Below the pieces are notes generated by a model that ran no database searches, was not told where the DNA came from, and saw only the letters and a list, made by a program, of their open reading frames with translations. DNA of 64,000 nucleotides from Adineta vaga. Its lineage: Eukaryota; Rotifera. Position numbers and translations under genes: made by a program. Location: the NCBI GenBank assembly GCA_021613535.1, contig CP075497.1:6138001-6202000 (forward strand), read 5' to 3'. Positions 42,601 through 52,147 of this stretch are shown one piece after another; the stretch's first letter is position 1, and each line of letters begins with the position of its first letter.

Positions 42601-44491
42601 ATTAAGAAATTATCAAAAGGTTTGTTTGAAAATTTATCAGAAAAATATCTTCGATAGATTTATTTGTATAGTCGACAATGAAATCTGATACAAATCATAC
42701 ATTACCGATTTCAAAGATTGGCTGTATGATTTCCATTATATGTCTTCTATTGACAATCGTTTTGCTGATTATTATGCGGTAATAATTTCATACTTATAAA
42801 TAGAATCCAATTGATCAATAATAATTTTGATAAATACTCAAAATTAAGTACATCGATTGATATTTGAATTACATAATAGAATTGATGAAGCGAAATATCA
42901 TTATACTTCAATATTATAAATGAGTTTCTGATGAGTTTATATTTCTTAACCTTCGATTTCTTTTTGTTGATATTATTGACTCCTTTATATTACATGAAAA
43001 GTAGTCAATCTATATTATCATTTGTTTGTTTGATAGATCTCATACGAATGTTGATGATGATGATGATGATTTGACAACTGTTCGAAGTATTCTTCATACA
43101 AATATGTTATTATGTTTAATTATTGTACAAATATTGTTTCTATTTGGCATTGATCAAACCAGATATAAAGTAAAATGAAGAGAATTCTTTTCAATTCTTA
43201 AGTTTTTCTTGCAATTAATTTTAGTTTGGATGTCGAATTATATCTATCCTATTAGATTATTTTCTTCTTGCAACTATTTCTTGGATGTTTGTTGATGGTA
43301 TTGAATTGTTAATTGCTCTTAAACATGTTTTTAAAATTGATCGAATACGTTTAATTGCTTATTCATTATATTCATATGGATTTCCTTTACTTATTGTTTT
43401 TCTATCAATATCACTATCAGCTAAAATTGAAAATGAATCAAATCAATAGTATGTATAAAATTAAATTTCTGAGATGTTTTTCTTTTCTCATTTAATTCGT
43501 TTAGTTGTTGGCTATCTCATGATAATTCATTCATCTGGGCATTTGCGATACCATTCGTACTTCTAATACTGGTAAGTGATGGAGAGTTACATTGTTTTGA
43601 AATGAATATTGGTTCATTTTTATAGGCAAACCTTTGCTTCTTTATTATATCGATCCATTCAATCTGTAAAAAGACAAATCCATCGGAATACATCAGTAAA
43701 ATCAGGTTTGTAAAGTAAACCTTAAGAATTCTATAAAAATATTTCGTTTTTTTTTAGAATTTCATTACGTGATATGTCAATAATATCGATTTTATTTGGT
43801 TTAACATGGATAATCGCTTTAGTTTATCTCTATGGTCAAACAATTTCATTTGCATATATATTCACTATATTAAATTCTTTTCATGGTTTACTAATATTTC
43901 TATTCTATGGTTTAATACAAAAATGTATACAAAATTCTTTGACAAACTTTTGTTTTCACAAAAATTCTCATCGATCGGTAATAAAATCTTTGAAATCAAT
44001 GAAATCTAATGAATATTTATCGTTTTAGTTCTTTCATTGTTTTATGCGATCAAGTCGAAATCAAACTCATATGCGTAAGAATCAGTTAGCCGTTTTGCAT
44101 AGAATCACTTCAAAAATGAATTTTCTTTTTAGATAAAAAATCGCTCGAACATTTTTCACTACCTGATAATACAAGTAGTAGTGGCTATAGTTCAGCACAT
44201 TCAACGGATCTTAACAATAAGCAATTATTATGTAATCAAACATTAGATTATTCAACTCATTTATCACGACCAATATCGTTTCCGAATAATCATTATAATA
44301 GACGATCATGTTTGGTTCATGAAACTTCGTATTTACCAAGTATACCAAATAATTTACTACCAAATCGTCTTAGTACATTTCGCTATCAATTACCAGCGAA
44401 TGAAACTATTGTTTCTCATGAACAGAATGAACAATTACTTCAAAAACTCCAAATTCATGATGATGATCATCAGTATTATGAGATTGGTTGA
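39643..44491 (+). CDS. Adhesion GPCR with SUEL lectin domain (latrophilin-like)
   Basis: Cell-surface adhesion receptor. Twenty-one exons sum to 1091 residues in frame (39643-39932, 39984-40096, 40145-40258, 40309-40431, 40489-40577, 40628-40720, 40778-41167, 41502-41569, 41634-41742, 41804-41926, 41983-42124, 42178-42448, 42505-42619, 42672-42778, 43037-43169, 43225-43448, 43505-43571, 43626-43705, 43758-43977, 44029-44074, 44133-44491). A short signal peptide is followed by a galactose-binding SUEL domain ([16 protein letters not shown]), Cys-rich repeats ([21 protein letters not shown]), a region I do not recognise, a GAIN domain and a GPS ([23 protein letters not shown]; cleavage expected at HL/S). 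Seven TMs follow ([31 protein letters not shown]), then a Ser/Asn-rich tail. The exon 6 donor and the exon 7-8 junction are the least certain. Confidence 0.85.
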
Positions 44492-44984
44492 TTATTTCAT
44501 TTGTATGTTTTTCTTTGTATCTTTTTACTGTCCGGTGTTATATAAATAACAAATAAAAGTAATAATAGTTTCTTTGAAAATCTTTCTGTTCTTGTTTTAT
44601 TTCATATTTAATAGCAAACAATAAACAAATTTTGCAATCAGACGGAAATATACTAGAATTCATTGAAATTAGGAGTTAAACATTTTGAGAATATGATCAA
44701 GGTCTAATTATGCATGTGTTTGAGTGAGAATAACAAGGGTATTCCAATTAGGACTTTCAAATATCGTTTTTCTTTCAATTCGACTTTGATTTATACATTT
44801 GAATGATTATAATGAGTTTCTTTTCTAATCGTTGAATACAGATGGAATTACATTGCAATGCGAAAGTTAATGAGAAAAAGACAATAAACAAATATTTTGA
44901 TATAAGATCCAAAGTATTCTCTAGTCTACATCGATACCATCGATTATCTTGATACATTTCAATATAAATTAATAGTAAATAAAA
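44492..44984. other. 3' flank of the adhesion GPCR
   Basis: AT-rich 3' flank with an AATAAA near 44550. No gene was seen. Confidence 0.4.
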
Positions 44985-45068
44985 CTATCACTTCTCATGA
45001 ACAGAATGAACAGTTACTTAAAAGAACTCAAGTTCATCAGTATTAAGAGACTGATTGATTATTTCATT
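44985..45068 (+). pseudogene. Duplicated fragment of the adhesion GPCR 3' end
   Basis: This stretch repeats the end of the last adhesion GPCR exon (about 44400-44500): both share TCTCATGAACAGAATGAACA, then a diverged middle, then CATCAGTATTA and GATTGATTATTTCATTT. The reading frame is broken by stops, so it is a relic of a partial tandem duplication. It directly abuts the TTAA-flanked MITE. Confidence 0.75.
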
Positions 45069-45069
45069 T

Positions 45070-45214
45070 TTAACCCTTTGGCTGCGGGTGACTCAGATGC
45101 GATCATCTGCAGCTAAAGGATCAATAAACTAGAACTACATATTAATTTACGAACAAATATATAGAAAAAAAGAAATTTCAATTTCCTCGAAAATACTCGC
45201 AGCCAAAGATTTAA
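45070..45214. mobile_element. piggyBac-like MITE flanked by TTAA
   Basis: A 137-bp core (45074-45210) lies between TTAA tetranucleotides (45070-45073 and 45211-45214). The left end reads CCCTTTGGCTGCGGGT; the right end, read inward, is ATCTTTGGCTGCGAGT, a 13 of 16 match. TTAA target sites and termini beginning CCCTTT are features of the piggyBac superfamily. It has no coding capacity. Confidence 0.65.
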
Positions 45215-45283
45215 TAACAAACAACAGACATATATATTCAACTAGAACAAAATATGTAACAGTTCATTGTAATATTTATAGCA

Positions 45284-46811
45284 CTAATGTTCTGGAATAA
45301 GGCGTCTGTTCAATGTCGGAGTTAAATATTTTCGCTGTAAACTGTAATATGATGATGACGGAGGAAGAGGTTCCCTACGAAATAGAAAACGAAACCTCAA
45401 GTAAAAATAAATATGTTGGCGAAACGTCGACGATGAAAGTGCATATATGAAAGGATCAATGCATGCTGCTATCTTAGCGAATAAACCAGTTATTGAAGTT
45501 GTGTACATATTTATGAGATGACTAGGACCAAATTGAGATAGTATTGTCATCAATGCATACGGTGTCCAAGCCAAACAATAGATACCACATATTAGTAATG
45601 CCATACGAGTAGCACGAACTTCGGTACGACGAAAAACTTGTTTCATATGTTTATTTTCACCTAATTCAAGAACACTTTTTACTTTATCCTGTGATATTTC
45701 ATTATTCAATGAATGAAGTGGAATAAAACAGTAAATAATTCCTTGTTTCACTTGCTTATAGGGACTGTCATCAGTATCATTAAAATATTTAAGAGAACGA
45801 CCACGTTTCGATAGTTTCATTAAAATAATTGTATATGATACTATAATTATTGTTAATGGAATCAAAAATCCACCAATTATTAACACCAACATAAACGAAC
45901 GATTCCATCGATCTTTCGACACATAATCAAATGTACAACTTGTACCAAATCCTTCAAATACAAAACGATTCCATCCAAACAATGGCCCGATCATCCATAT
46001 CAAACCATACATCCAACTACAAACAATACATTCTATCAAATCAAACATGCAAATATATATATAGACAACGTTAGGAAAAAGAGCGAAAATACAAACTGAA
46101 TGTAAATTGTGTAGTTAACTTTAATGAACTAAATGGATCAATGACAGCCATGAGTCGAGTAAGTGCAATTGCTGCCATTGTTGCAATGGATGTGAGACCA
46201 CAGAGACCACCGGTGAATGCATAGAAGTTACAACCTAAAATTCGGTTGATAAAATTATGTACAAGAAGACATCATCAAATGAAAGTAGATGTGGTTTTGT
46301 TGTTAAAATAAAATTTACTAAATGATTCAAAATATGATTTTCGATGAACTCGGTAAACATCTTTAAATATATCTTATTTTCACATTCTCTCAAATCGAGT
46401 TCTTTTTTAAAATTGATTCAATCACATTTCATGCGGAAAATTGTTATTCGAGAGTTCAGGAAATACAAAAAGAAAATTACCTATTTGTCCAAATGGCCAA
46501 TATTCATTAAATGACGCAATAACATGTAGTGTATTATTTGTAACAAGCAATCCAAGATCAGTAACAGCAAGATTAATAAGAAGAAAATTACTTGGTTGTC
46601 GTAATCTTGAATTTCTATTAACAAATACATACATGATTCCATGAAAAAAACAAAGATTTTATTTTTTATACCTGACAAATACAAAAATGACCAGACAATT
46701 AGTTAGTGATCCACATAGTAGACATAAGAGAGAAACTACACCTATTCCATAATGCCATATAACCGATACTGAAGTACTCATGTTGGTAGATACAATTAAA
46801 TCGAGGTTCAT
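45284..46811 (-). CDS. Opsin-like GPCR, copy A
   Basis: Seven-TM receptor of the opsin family. Exons 46672-46811, 46481-46614, 46120-46234 and 45284-46016 give 373 residues. TM1-2 has RLRQPSNFLLINLAVTDLG; TM3 ends TRLMAVID in place of the D/ERY motif; TM4 to the second loop reads MIGPLFGWNRF then EGFGTSCTFDY, with the disulfide Cys as in rhabdomeric opsins. TM6 has CGIYCLAWTPYA. TM7 has the lysine that binds retinal in LFAKIAACIDPFIY, where NPxxY has become DPFIY. The start ATG at 46811 makes the first exon the same length as that of copy B. The segment 45799-46286 is nearly identical to copy B. Opsin type (r-opsin or xenopsin) is not resolved. Confidence 0.9.
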
Positions 46812-48059
46812 TGGAAATATGTTGTTTGTTGAATAGTTTTCTTCCCGTTTTTACTCTATCTTACTCTAATAAAAGTAGGGAAGGGAGCAGAATAAAATTT
46901 CTTTATTATCTTTTATAGAAGTGCGACCAGAAAAAGAATTCTGCATTTTGTCATGAACATATTTATTACAACTCCTATTCCAATAATTTGATATCTATGC
47001 ATGATTTCATAGACGCATGATGTATTCTGATCATATAAACGATTAGTATATAACACGAAACAATGTGAGAAAACCTGTTTAACATCCCGAAAGAGAATTG
47101 ACATTACACATTCTCCTTCTATCAAAATAAATGGATAAACAACGAAACTGTTTCAACTATCCTTGTGACTTGGAAGAACACCATTTCTATATAACCGAAG
47201 CGTCAAGTTGAAATGACGATGTTACATTAATTATAAATAATTCCCATGCTGTTATGACTGACAAGACAGTAATTTGAAGAGGACTAGCTTCAATTCAACA
47301 GCTAGCCTCGATAATCTTTGTCTTATTATTGAGTTGATATCATACGATATGTTGTGTTAGTAGTTGGTTTATTAAAAAAGAGCCTTTGCATAACTTAGAA
47401 TTTGAACAATGACGAAAGATTATATCTCATATTTCCTCGAAAAGATTTTTTTACGATAGATTTATGAATGAATACCAAACATATATTAATAAGCACTGCA
47501 AAAAAAATAGGGCATGTTATTTATGAGTCTCTTCTCATATATTTCTTTCTTTGGAAAGGCGAACCGTATCTTTGAACATCGATATTCTATTCAAATGAAT
47601 TCTGAGTATGTAGATACATACATATATATTTCATTTCATTCATTCGGTATTAATTTGAATATTTTGATTTACTGGGAGAAAAAAATCAGTTGGAATCTAA
47701 AGAATATGTTCTGTTTATTTGTGAAAAAGTTAATAGTTGAATTAGAATCAGTGAATGATATCAATTTCGTTTTTCTTCCCACTCGTTTCGTTGTTAATAC
47801 AGTGTAAGAACATCTTCTATCACTTGTTAAATTATCTATCTTGAAATATTGATCGATGTGAAATATGCCAATAGTGTTTTATTTATGACGAACGAAAATA
47901 ATCAATAGTAGAAAAAAAATACTGTAAAAACAACAACAACAACAACAACAATGAAACGAAAGAAGATATTTGTTCCAAAGTTTGAATTGTCACAAATGAC
48001 TTAGATGTTTCTAATTTTTCAATTTATCTCTCTTATCTATTTTTCTAAATCGATAAAAA
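46812..48059. other. Intergenic region upstream of opsin A
   Basis: About 1.25 kb containing the opsin A promoter. Content: AT-rich DNA with an (AAC)n run near 47931-47950. No supported exon was seen. Confidence 0.4.
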
Positions 48060-48064
48060 GCAAA

Positions 48065-48118
48065 AGGTCAGATGTCAAGTCTGTAATAAATCATTACTTT
48101 AAACTTGAATCGTCATGA
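48065..48118 (-). promoter_or_regulatory. SECIS element of selenoprotein T (form 2)
   Basis: On the minus strand, about 115 nt past the stop codon, ATGA (48116-48113) and TGAC (48070-48067) form the expected non-Watson-Crick quartet. An 11-bp helix joins GATTCAAGTTT with AGACTTGACATC (one bulge, one G-U pair). AAA (48100-48098) follows 12 nt after ATGA, and then a mini-stem GTAAT/ATTAC. This is the layout of a form 2 SECIS that directs selenocysteine insertion at UGA. Confidence 0.85.
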
Positions 48119-48231
48119 GGAAATCAAGTTATCAATTTAGTAATAGATAAAAAGAAGATAATTTCAAATTGAAACATTAAAGACAAAAAGTAAGAAAAGA
48201 AACTTTGGATTTTTGTATTTAAGACTAGAAA

Positions 48232-48953
48232 TTAGAAACGGGCAGCAGAATTCATGTTTGAATTCGTTGTAAATGTTTGTAACATTTGAACAAATTCATT
48301 CGCTGATGGTAAACGGCCTGTTTCAAGTTTTGACCAAAGTGGAACATCGTTCACTGATATTTCGAATGCACCCGTTGAAATTAAACTTGATTCAATTGAA
48401 TTTGAAAGGAAAAATACCATTAAACATGCATACATTTTATTTTGTAACGCCCATGAAAATACTGCTGGAGTAGGAATATTTAAAAGTACAAAAGGGTTTT
48501 GACCAAAAAGGAGACAAACAAGTAACGCCATTTTAACCATAGATATTACACGAGCTATTAAAGCTTTGGTAGGTGGTGGTGGGTAATTTTCACCAACAAC
48601 TTCCAATTCAGGATAGTGTGTTCGGACAAGTTGTGCAAACTGTTCAAACACATTTCGGTACCTTAAAAATATGAAATCATTTCTTCAAAAGAAAATTCAA
48701 ATAATCAAATAGTTTACCCTCAGCTATTGCAAAAGAGAAATGTAATTGTTGGTATACCATGCTTTTTGATTTTAGGCGTTGGAATAGTTGAAGATTTTAC
48801 ATACGATTCATCGGAATGGCTATCGAAAGATGATGAAGTAGATTCTGTTGTTTTTGAATCAGTTACTGGAGGATTTAAATATACTTGTGTCAAATCATAA
48901 CATGTTGATAGAAGAACAAGACCTAGACCGAATAAAATCTTTCGGTCCATCAT
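48232..48953 (-). CDS. SELENOT: Selenoprotein T (UGA read as selenocysteine)
   Basis: ER membrane thioredoxin-like oxidoreductase. Exons 48718-48953 and 48232-48661 give 221 residues including selenocysteine. The redox motif CNSUGYR matches the family CxxU, with U encoded by TGA at 48722-48720, at the very end of exon 1. After it come GENYPPPP, YACLMVFFLSNSIESSLISTGAFEI and DVPLWSKLETGRLPS, all strongly conserved. An N-terminal hydrophobic leader (MMDRKILFGLGLVLLS) is followed by a Ser/Thr-rich stretch longer than in vertebrates. An in-frame upstream ATG at 49043 exists, but the leader at 48953 fits the family better. Confidence 0.94.
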
Positions 48954-50018
48954 GTTCAACGATGACTGTCGACAAGTCTGGTCTGATCTAACTGATCTTT
49001 TTAAAAATATCAAAATAAATAAATCACAGTTAGGAACAAACATTAGAGGTGTAAACCAATCAGCAACTGATAAGATAATATCAGATTGAAATTGTTAATC
49101 AACGACATCTACAGGATCATAAGAGAGAATACATATAGATACTTCTCTATTCAATTTAAACATAAATTCATTGCAAAACTCGTTAAAAACAATTCTTCGA
49201 TCTAAGAAAACGATCATGAGAAGAGAAAACGTTCCGCACATTTAGTTAGTTCTTTCTTTTGTTCTTATTAAAAACTAACGCTATTAAAAAACATGACAAA
49301 ACAGTTCAGCTTTTCAAATAATTAATTTCTGTTGTTTTGTTGAGTTCTACATGATGAGTACTTCTTTCATTCTTCTGTCAACAGAGTGGATAATGATTTT
49401 TCTGAACTATTCGAGGAAAGTCGAGCATTCTCAATTGTATCTTATAACTGAGTATCTGACAAGATTTAAATGAGATTTCCTTTGATTCTATTCTTATTAT
49501 CTGTGATATTTTTATCATATGAATGTCTTATTGTTCAAGAAAAGTATTTCATTTCGTTTCGTTTCGTTTCGTTTTCTTATGAAAGATATTGACAAATTCT
49601 TATATTTCATTCTTTTTCTCGGTTTTTTTCAATCTAATTTATCACAGAATGTTAAAAAGTCTTTTTTCTCCTTTAAAAAAAACGAACGACACAACAGAAA
49701 AAAAACTGACATTCTAATTATCATTGAATATTCTTTATTCTTACTTCATTCTTTTTTCTTTGTCAATTATTCCTAAAGCTTCGAATCTCTTCATTTTTAT
49801 TAGAAACAGAAACAAAGGTGTAAAATTTTCTATTACTGATACGTGATTGAAAGTCGAACGAACCAGGACAATATTAAGAAAAAACCAAAAAAAGTCCAAT
49901 AAGAACAATCTATGGTAATTTATTCTCTCATCATTGCCGAAGCCATCCAAAACTATACAGTGTTGAAACACTGATCATATTCTTTTCTTCTCTTTATTTC
50001 AAAGTATAACTCAAACGA
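48954..50018. other. Divergent intergenic region
   Basis: About 1.06 kb between the divergent starts of selenoprotein T and the gene at 50019. It holds both promoters, a TTTCG pentamer repeat (about 49552-49572) and poly-T/A runs. No gene was seen. Confidence 0.4.
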
Positions 50019-50948
50019 ATGGCAGCAAATCATAAATCAACAAAACAAACGACAATAACGTTTCCTAAATCAAATGACTTTCGTCTAAAATTTCCTTCAA
50101 CTAAAACTCCCAATACAAAACCATGTGCAACATCTCCAAATCGTTCAAATAATTCACAGATACCAAAAACTTCACTTATCTATCCAACATTAATTACGCG
50201 TTCACCCTCATCATACTATTCAAATCATCAACAATATTCACAAGATACACGTTATCTATATGTTGTTAATGCATCTGGAAATTCTCATCGAACGCCATCA
50301 ACACAACCACACAACATCAATTTAAATTCAGTACCACTTCATCAACAATCTCATATATTAACTTCATCATCAGTTTCACAGCCACATCCACATTATGGTC
50401 ATTTTCTCGCGTATCTTCGACGGCAATCTTTAGCTCGTCTACGTCGTAAACAAGAACAACAAGAATTAGATGGTGCTGAAAGTGTAGACACAACAATAAC
50501 ATCGAATACAAATAAAACATCATCTCATTCATTACACTCGATATCAAATCTGTCTCTTGGAATATTAACATCAGACGTAACATCGATGCCTGCAATGTCT
50601 TCGACATCAAAACAAAAACCTAGACCTATAACACCACATCGTCAATTGCAACGATCATCATCGTCGTTACCAACAAATTATCGTTTGAAATTAAATCAAT
50701 CCTTACCATTGAGACAAATAACATCATTGGATATAGAAAAGGAAAAGACTGCTAACACTCATTCATTATTATTGCCAATGAAAGCAGACAGTAGTACACC
50801 AGCAAATTCACTTGTTAGTGAAGCAAATGCATCATCAACAAATAAAACTCCTTACGAAGTGAATTTAAGTGGTGATATGCTTAGTTATTGTTATGTGAGT
50901 GATAGCGGAGTTACATATCAAGGACAGTTACTTTCTTCTCTTGTTTAA
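50019..50948 (+). CDS. Uncharacterised Ser/Thr-rich protein
   Basis: I do not recognise this protein. It is a single exon of 309 codons with good codon structure. The composition is rich in Ser, Thr, Asn and Pro and probably disordered. A short Arg-rich, likely helical segment lies near residues 126-150 (YLRRQSLARLRRKQEQQ). The C terminus DMLSYCYVSDSGVTYQGQLL is the most ordered-looking part and the best handle for a homology search. No signal peptide or membrane helix is visible. It is convergent with the RERG-like gene, whose stop is only about 64 bp away. Confidence 0.65.
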   Translation: MAANHKSTKQTTITFPKSNDFRLKFPSTKTPNTKPCATSPNRSNNSQIPKTSLIYPTLITRSPSSYYSNHQQYSQDTRYLYVVNASGNSHRTPSTQPHNINLNSVPLHQQSHILTSSSVSQPHPHYGHFLAYLRRQSLARLRRKQEQQELDGAESVDTTITSNTNKTSSHSLHSISNLSLGILTSDVTSMPAMSSTSKQKPRPITPHRQLQRSSSSLPTNYRLKLNQSLPLRQITSLDIEKEKTANTHSLLLPMKADSSTPANSLVSEANASSTNKTPYEVNLSGDMLSYCYVSDSGVTYQGQLLSSLV

Positions 50949-51011
50949 TGACAATATTTTCATTTTCTTATTATTAATATACAAAAAAGCAAAGTTTCAT
51001 TGTTGTTTTCT

Positions 51012-52147
51012 TCATTTGAAAAATTTCGACAGGACAGAAGATGTTTTGGACGGTGGTCGTTTTGTTGTTATCGATGTTGTTGCTTGAGATGTATTATGCG
51101 TTGTAACAGGCGAGCCTGCTTTTGTCGTTGATGAAGTTAATAAATTTGAATGAGATGAATGAATCGATGATTGTGAATCAAGTTTAACTAATTTACCTAA
51201 TTTTTGTGTAAAATTAGCGGGTAAAGGTGGTGGTAATGGGATAGTTGATGGTGGTATTTTTTCTGTTTCATTTAATAATGTAAAATGAATTGATGAATTT
51301 GATGAGGAAGATGATGAAGGAGAAGGAAAATTCATATTTGAATTCATTGGTATAGTTGATGATGGTTCTTCATCAATTGAATTCGATGCAACAACACGTT
51401 CACGTTCTTTTCGTACTTCTCGTACAGTTCGATGAAATAACTGTTGAACATATTCATAATCATCAGCTGCTGTTGTTTCACAAAATGCACAACTAAATTT
51501 TGCAGCAATAGCTTCACCTTCACATTTTGGAATTACTCTATAAAAATTAGAATAATAAAAAACATCGTATCAAAACGATCATTTACCTTGTTCGATCAAG
51601 ATCAAGTTTATTACCCAACAATATCAACACCAATTCATTTGATGAAACACTTAAACTTTTCGAATAATTAGTAATTGCATCTAAATAAGCCAAGGCCATT
51701 TCAAAACTATCCTGCTGAGTAATACTGTAAGTTATTAAGACAGCATCAGCCCATTTTAAATAATAAGGTAAACGTTTATCATCCTTAGAAGGAAATAAGT
51801 GTAAAATTATTCATCAATAAAACAATCTTTCCTATACTTTTCCGTATGTATCCATTACTTTAACAAGTACTTCTTGATGATCAACAGTATCTGGCTTCCA
51901 ATATGTATCTTCTAGAAAAAAAAGAATATCATTTCAATTTCAATTTCAATTTCAATTCAAACAAATCTTTCTAACCAAGAAATGGATCATATTCACAGAT
52001 AAAACGTTTTGTTAAATATTTCACAACTAATGCTGATTTGCCCACATTTTGTTTGCCAAGTAAAACAATATTAACTTCTTCTTTCGGTAAACTAATCGTT
52101 GATTGATGACTTTTAATCAAACTACTCGTTGGTTTATATCGAATCAT
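51012..52147 (-). CDS. RERG/RASL-like small GTPase
   Basis: Ras-superfamily small GTPase of the RERG/RASL11/RASL12 group. Exons 51976-52147, 51838-51911, 51587-51783 and 51012-51537 give 322 residues. G1 is [20 protein letters not shown], the switch 1 Thr is in EDTYW, G4 is NKLD, and G5 is CETTA in place of SAK. Switch 2 reads DTYGK rather than DTAGQ, so the catalytic Gln is missing, which suggests slow or absent GTP hydrolysis. After about 180 residues a Ser/Pro-rich tail of about 140 residues follows, ending [11 protein letters not shown], without a CAAX box, as expected for RERG. A GTTTAG acceptor lies 9 nt upstream of the ATG. Confidence 0.88.

Noticed and set aside
48720-48722. In-frame TGA in selenoprotein T read as a pseudogene mutation
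   Set aside because: The codon falls exactly at the U of the conserved CxxU motif, the frame continues with conserved sequence, and a SECIS lies in the 3' UTR.
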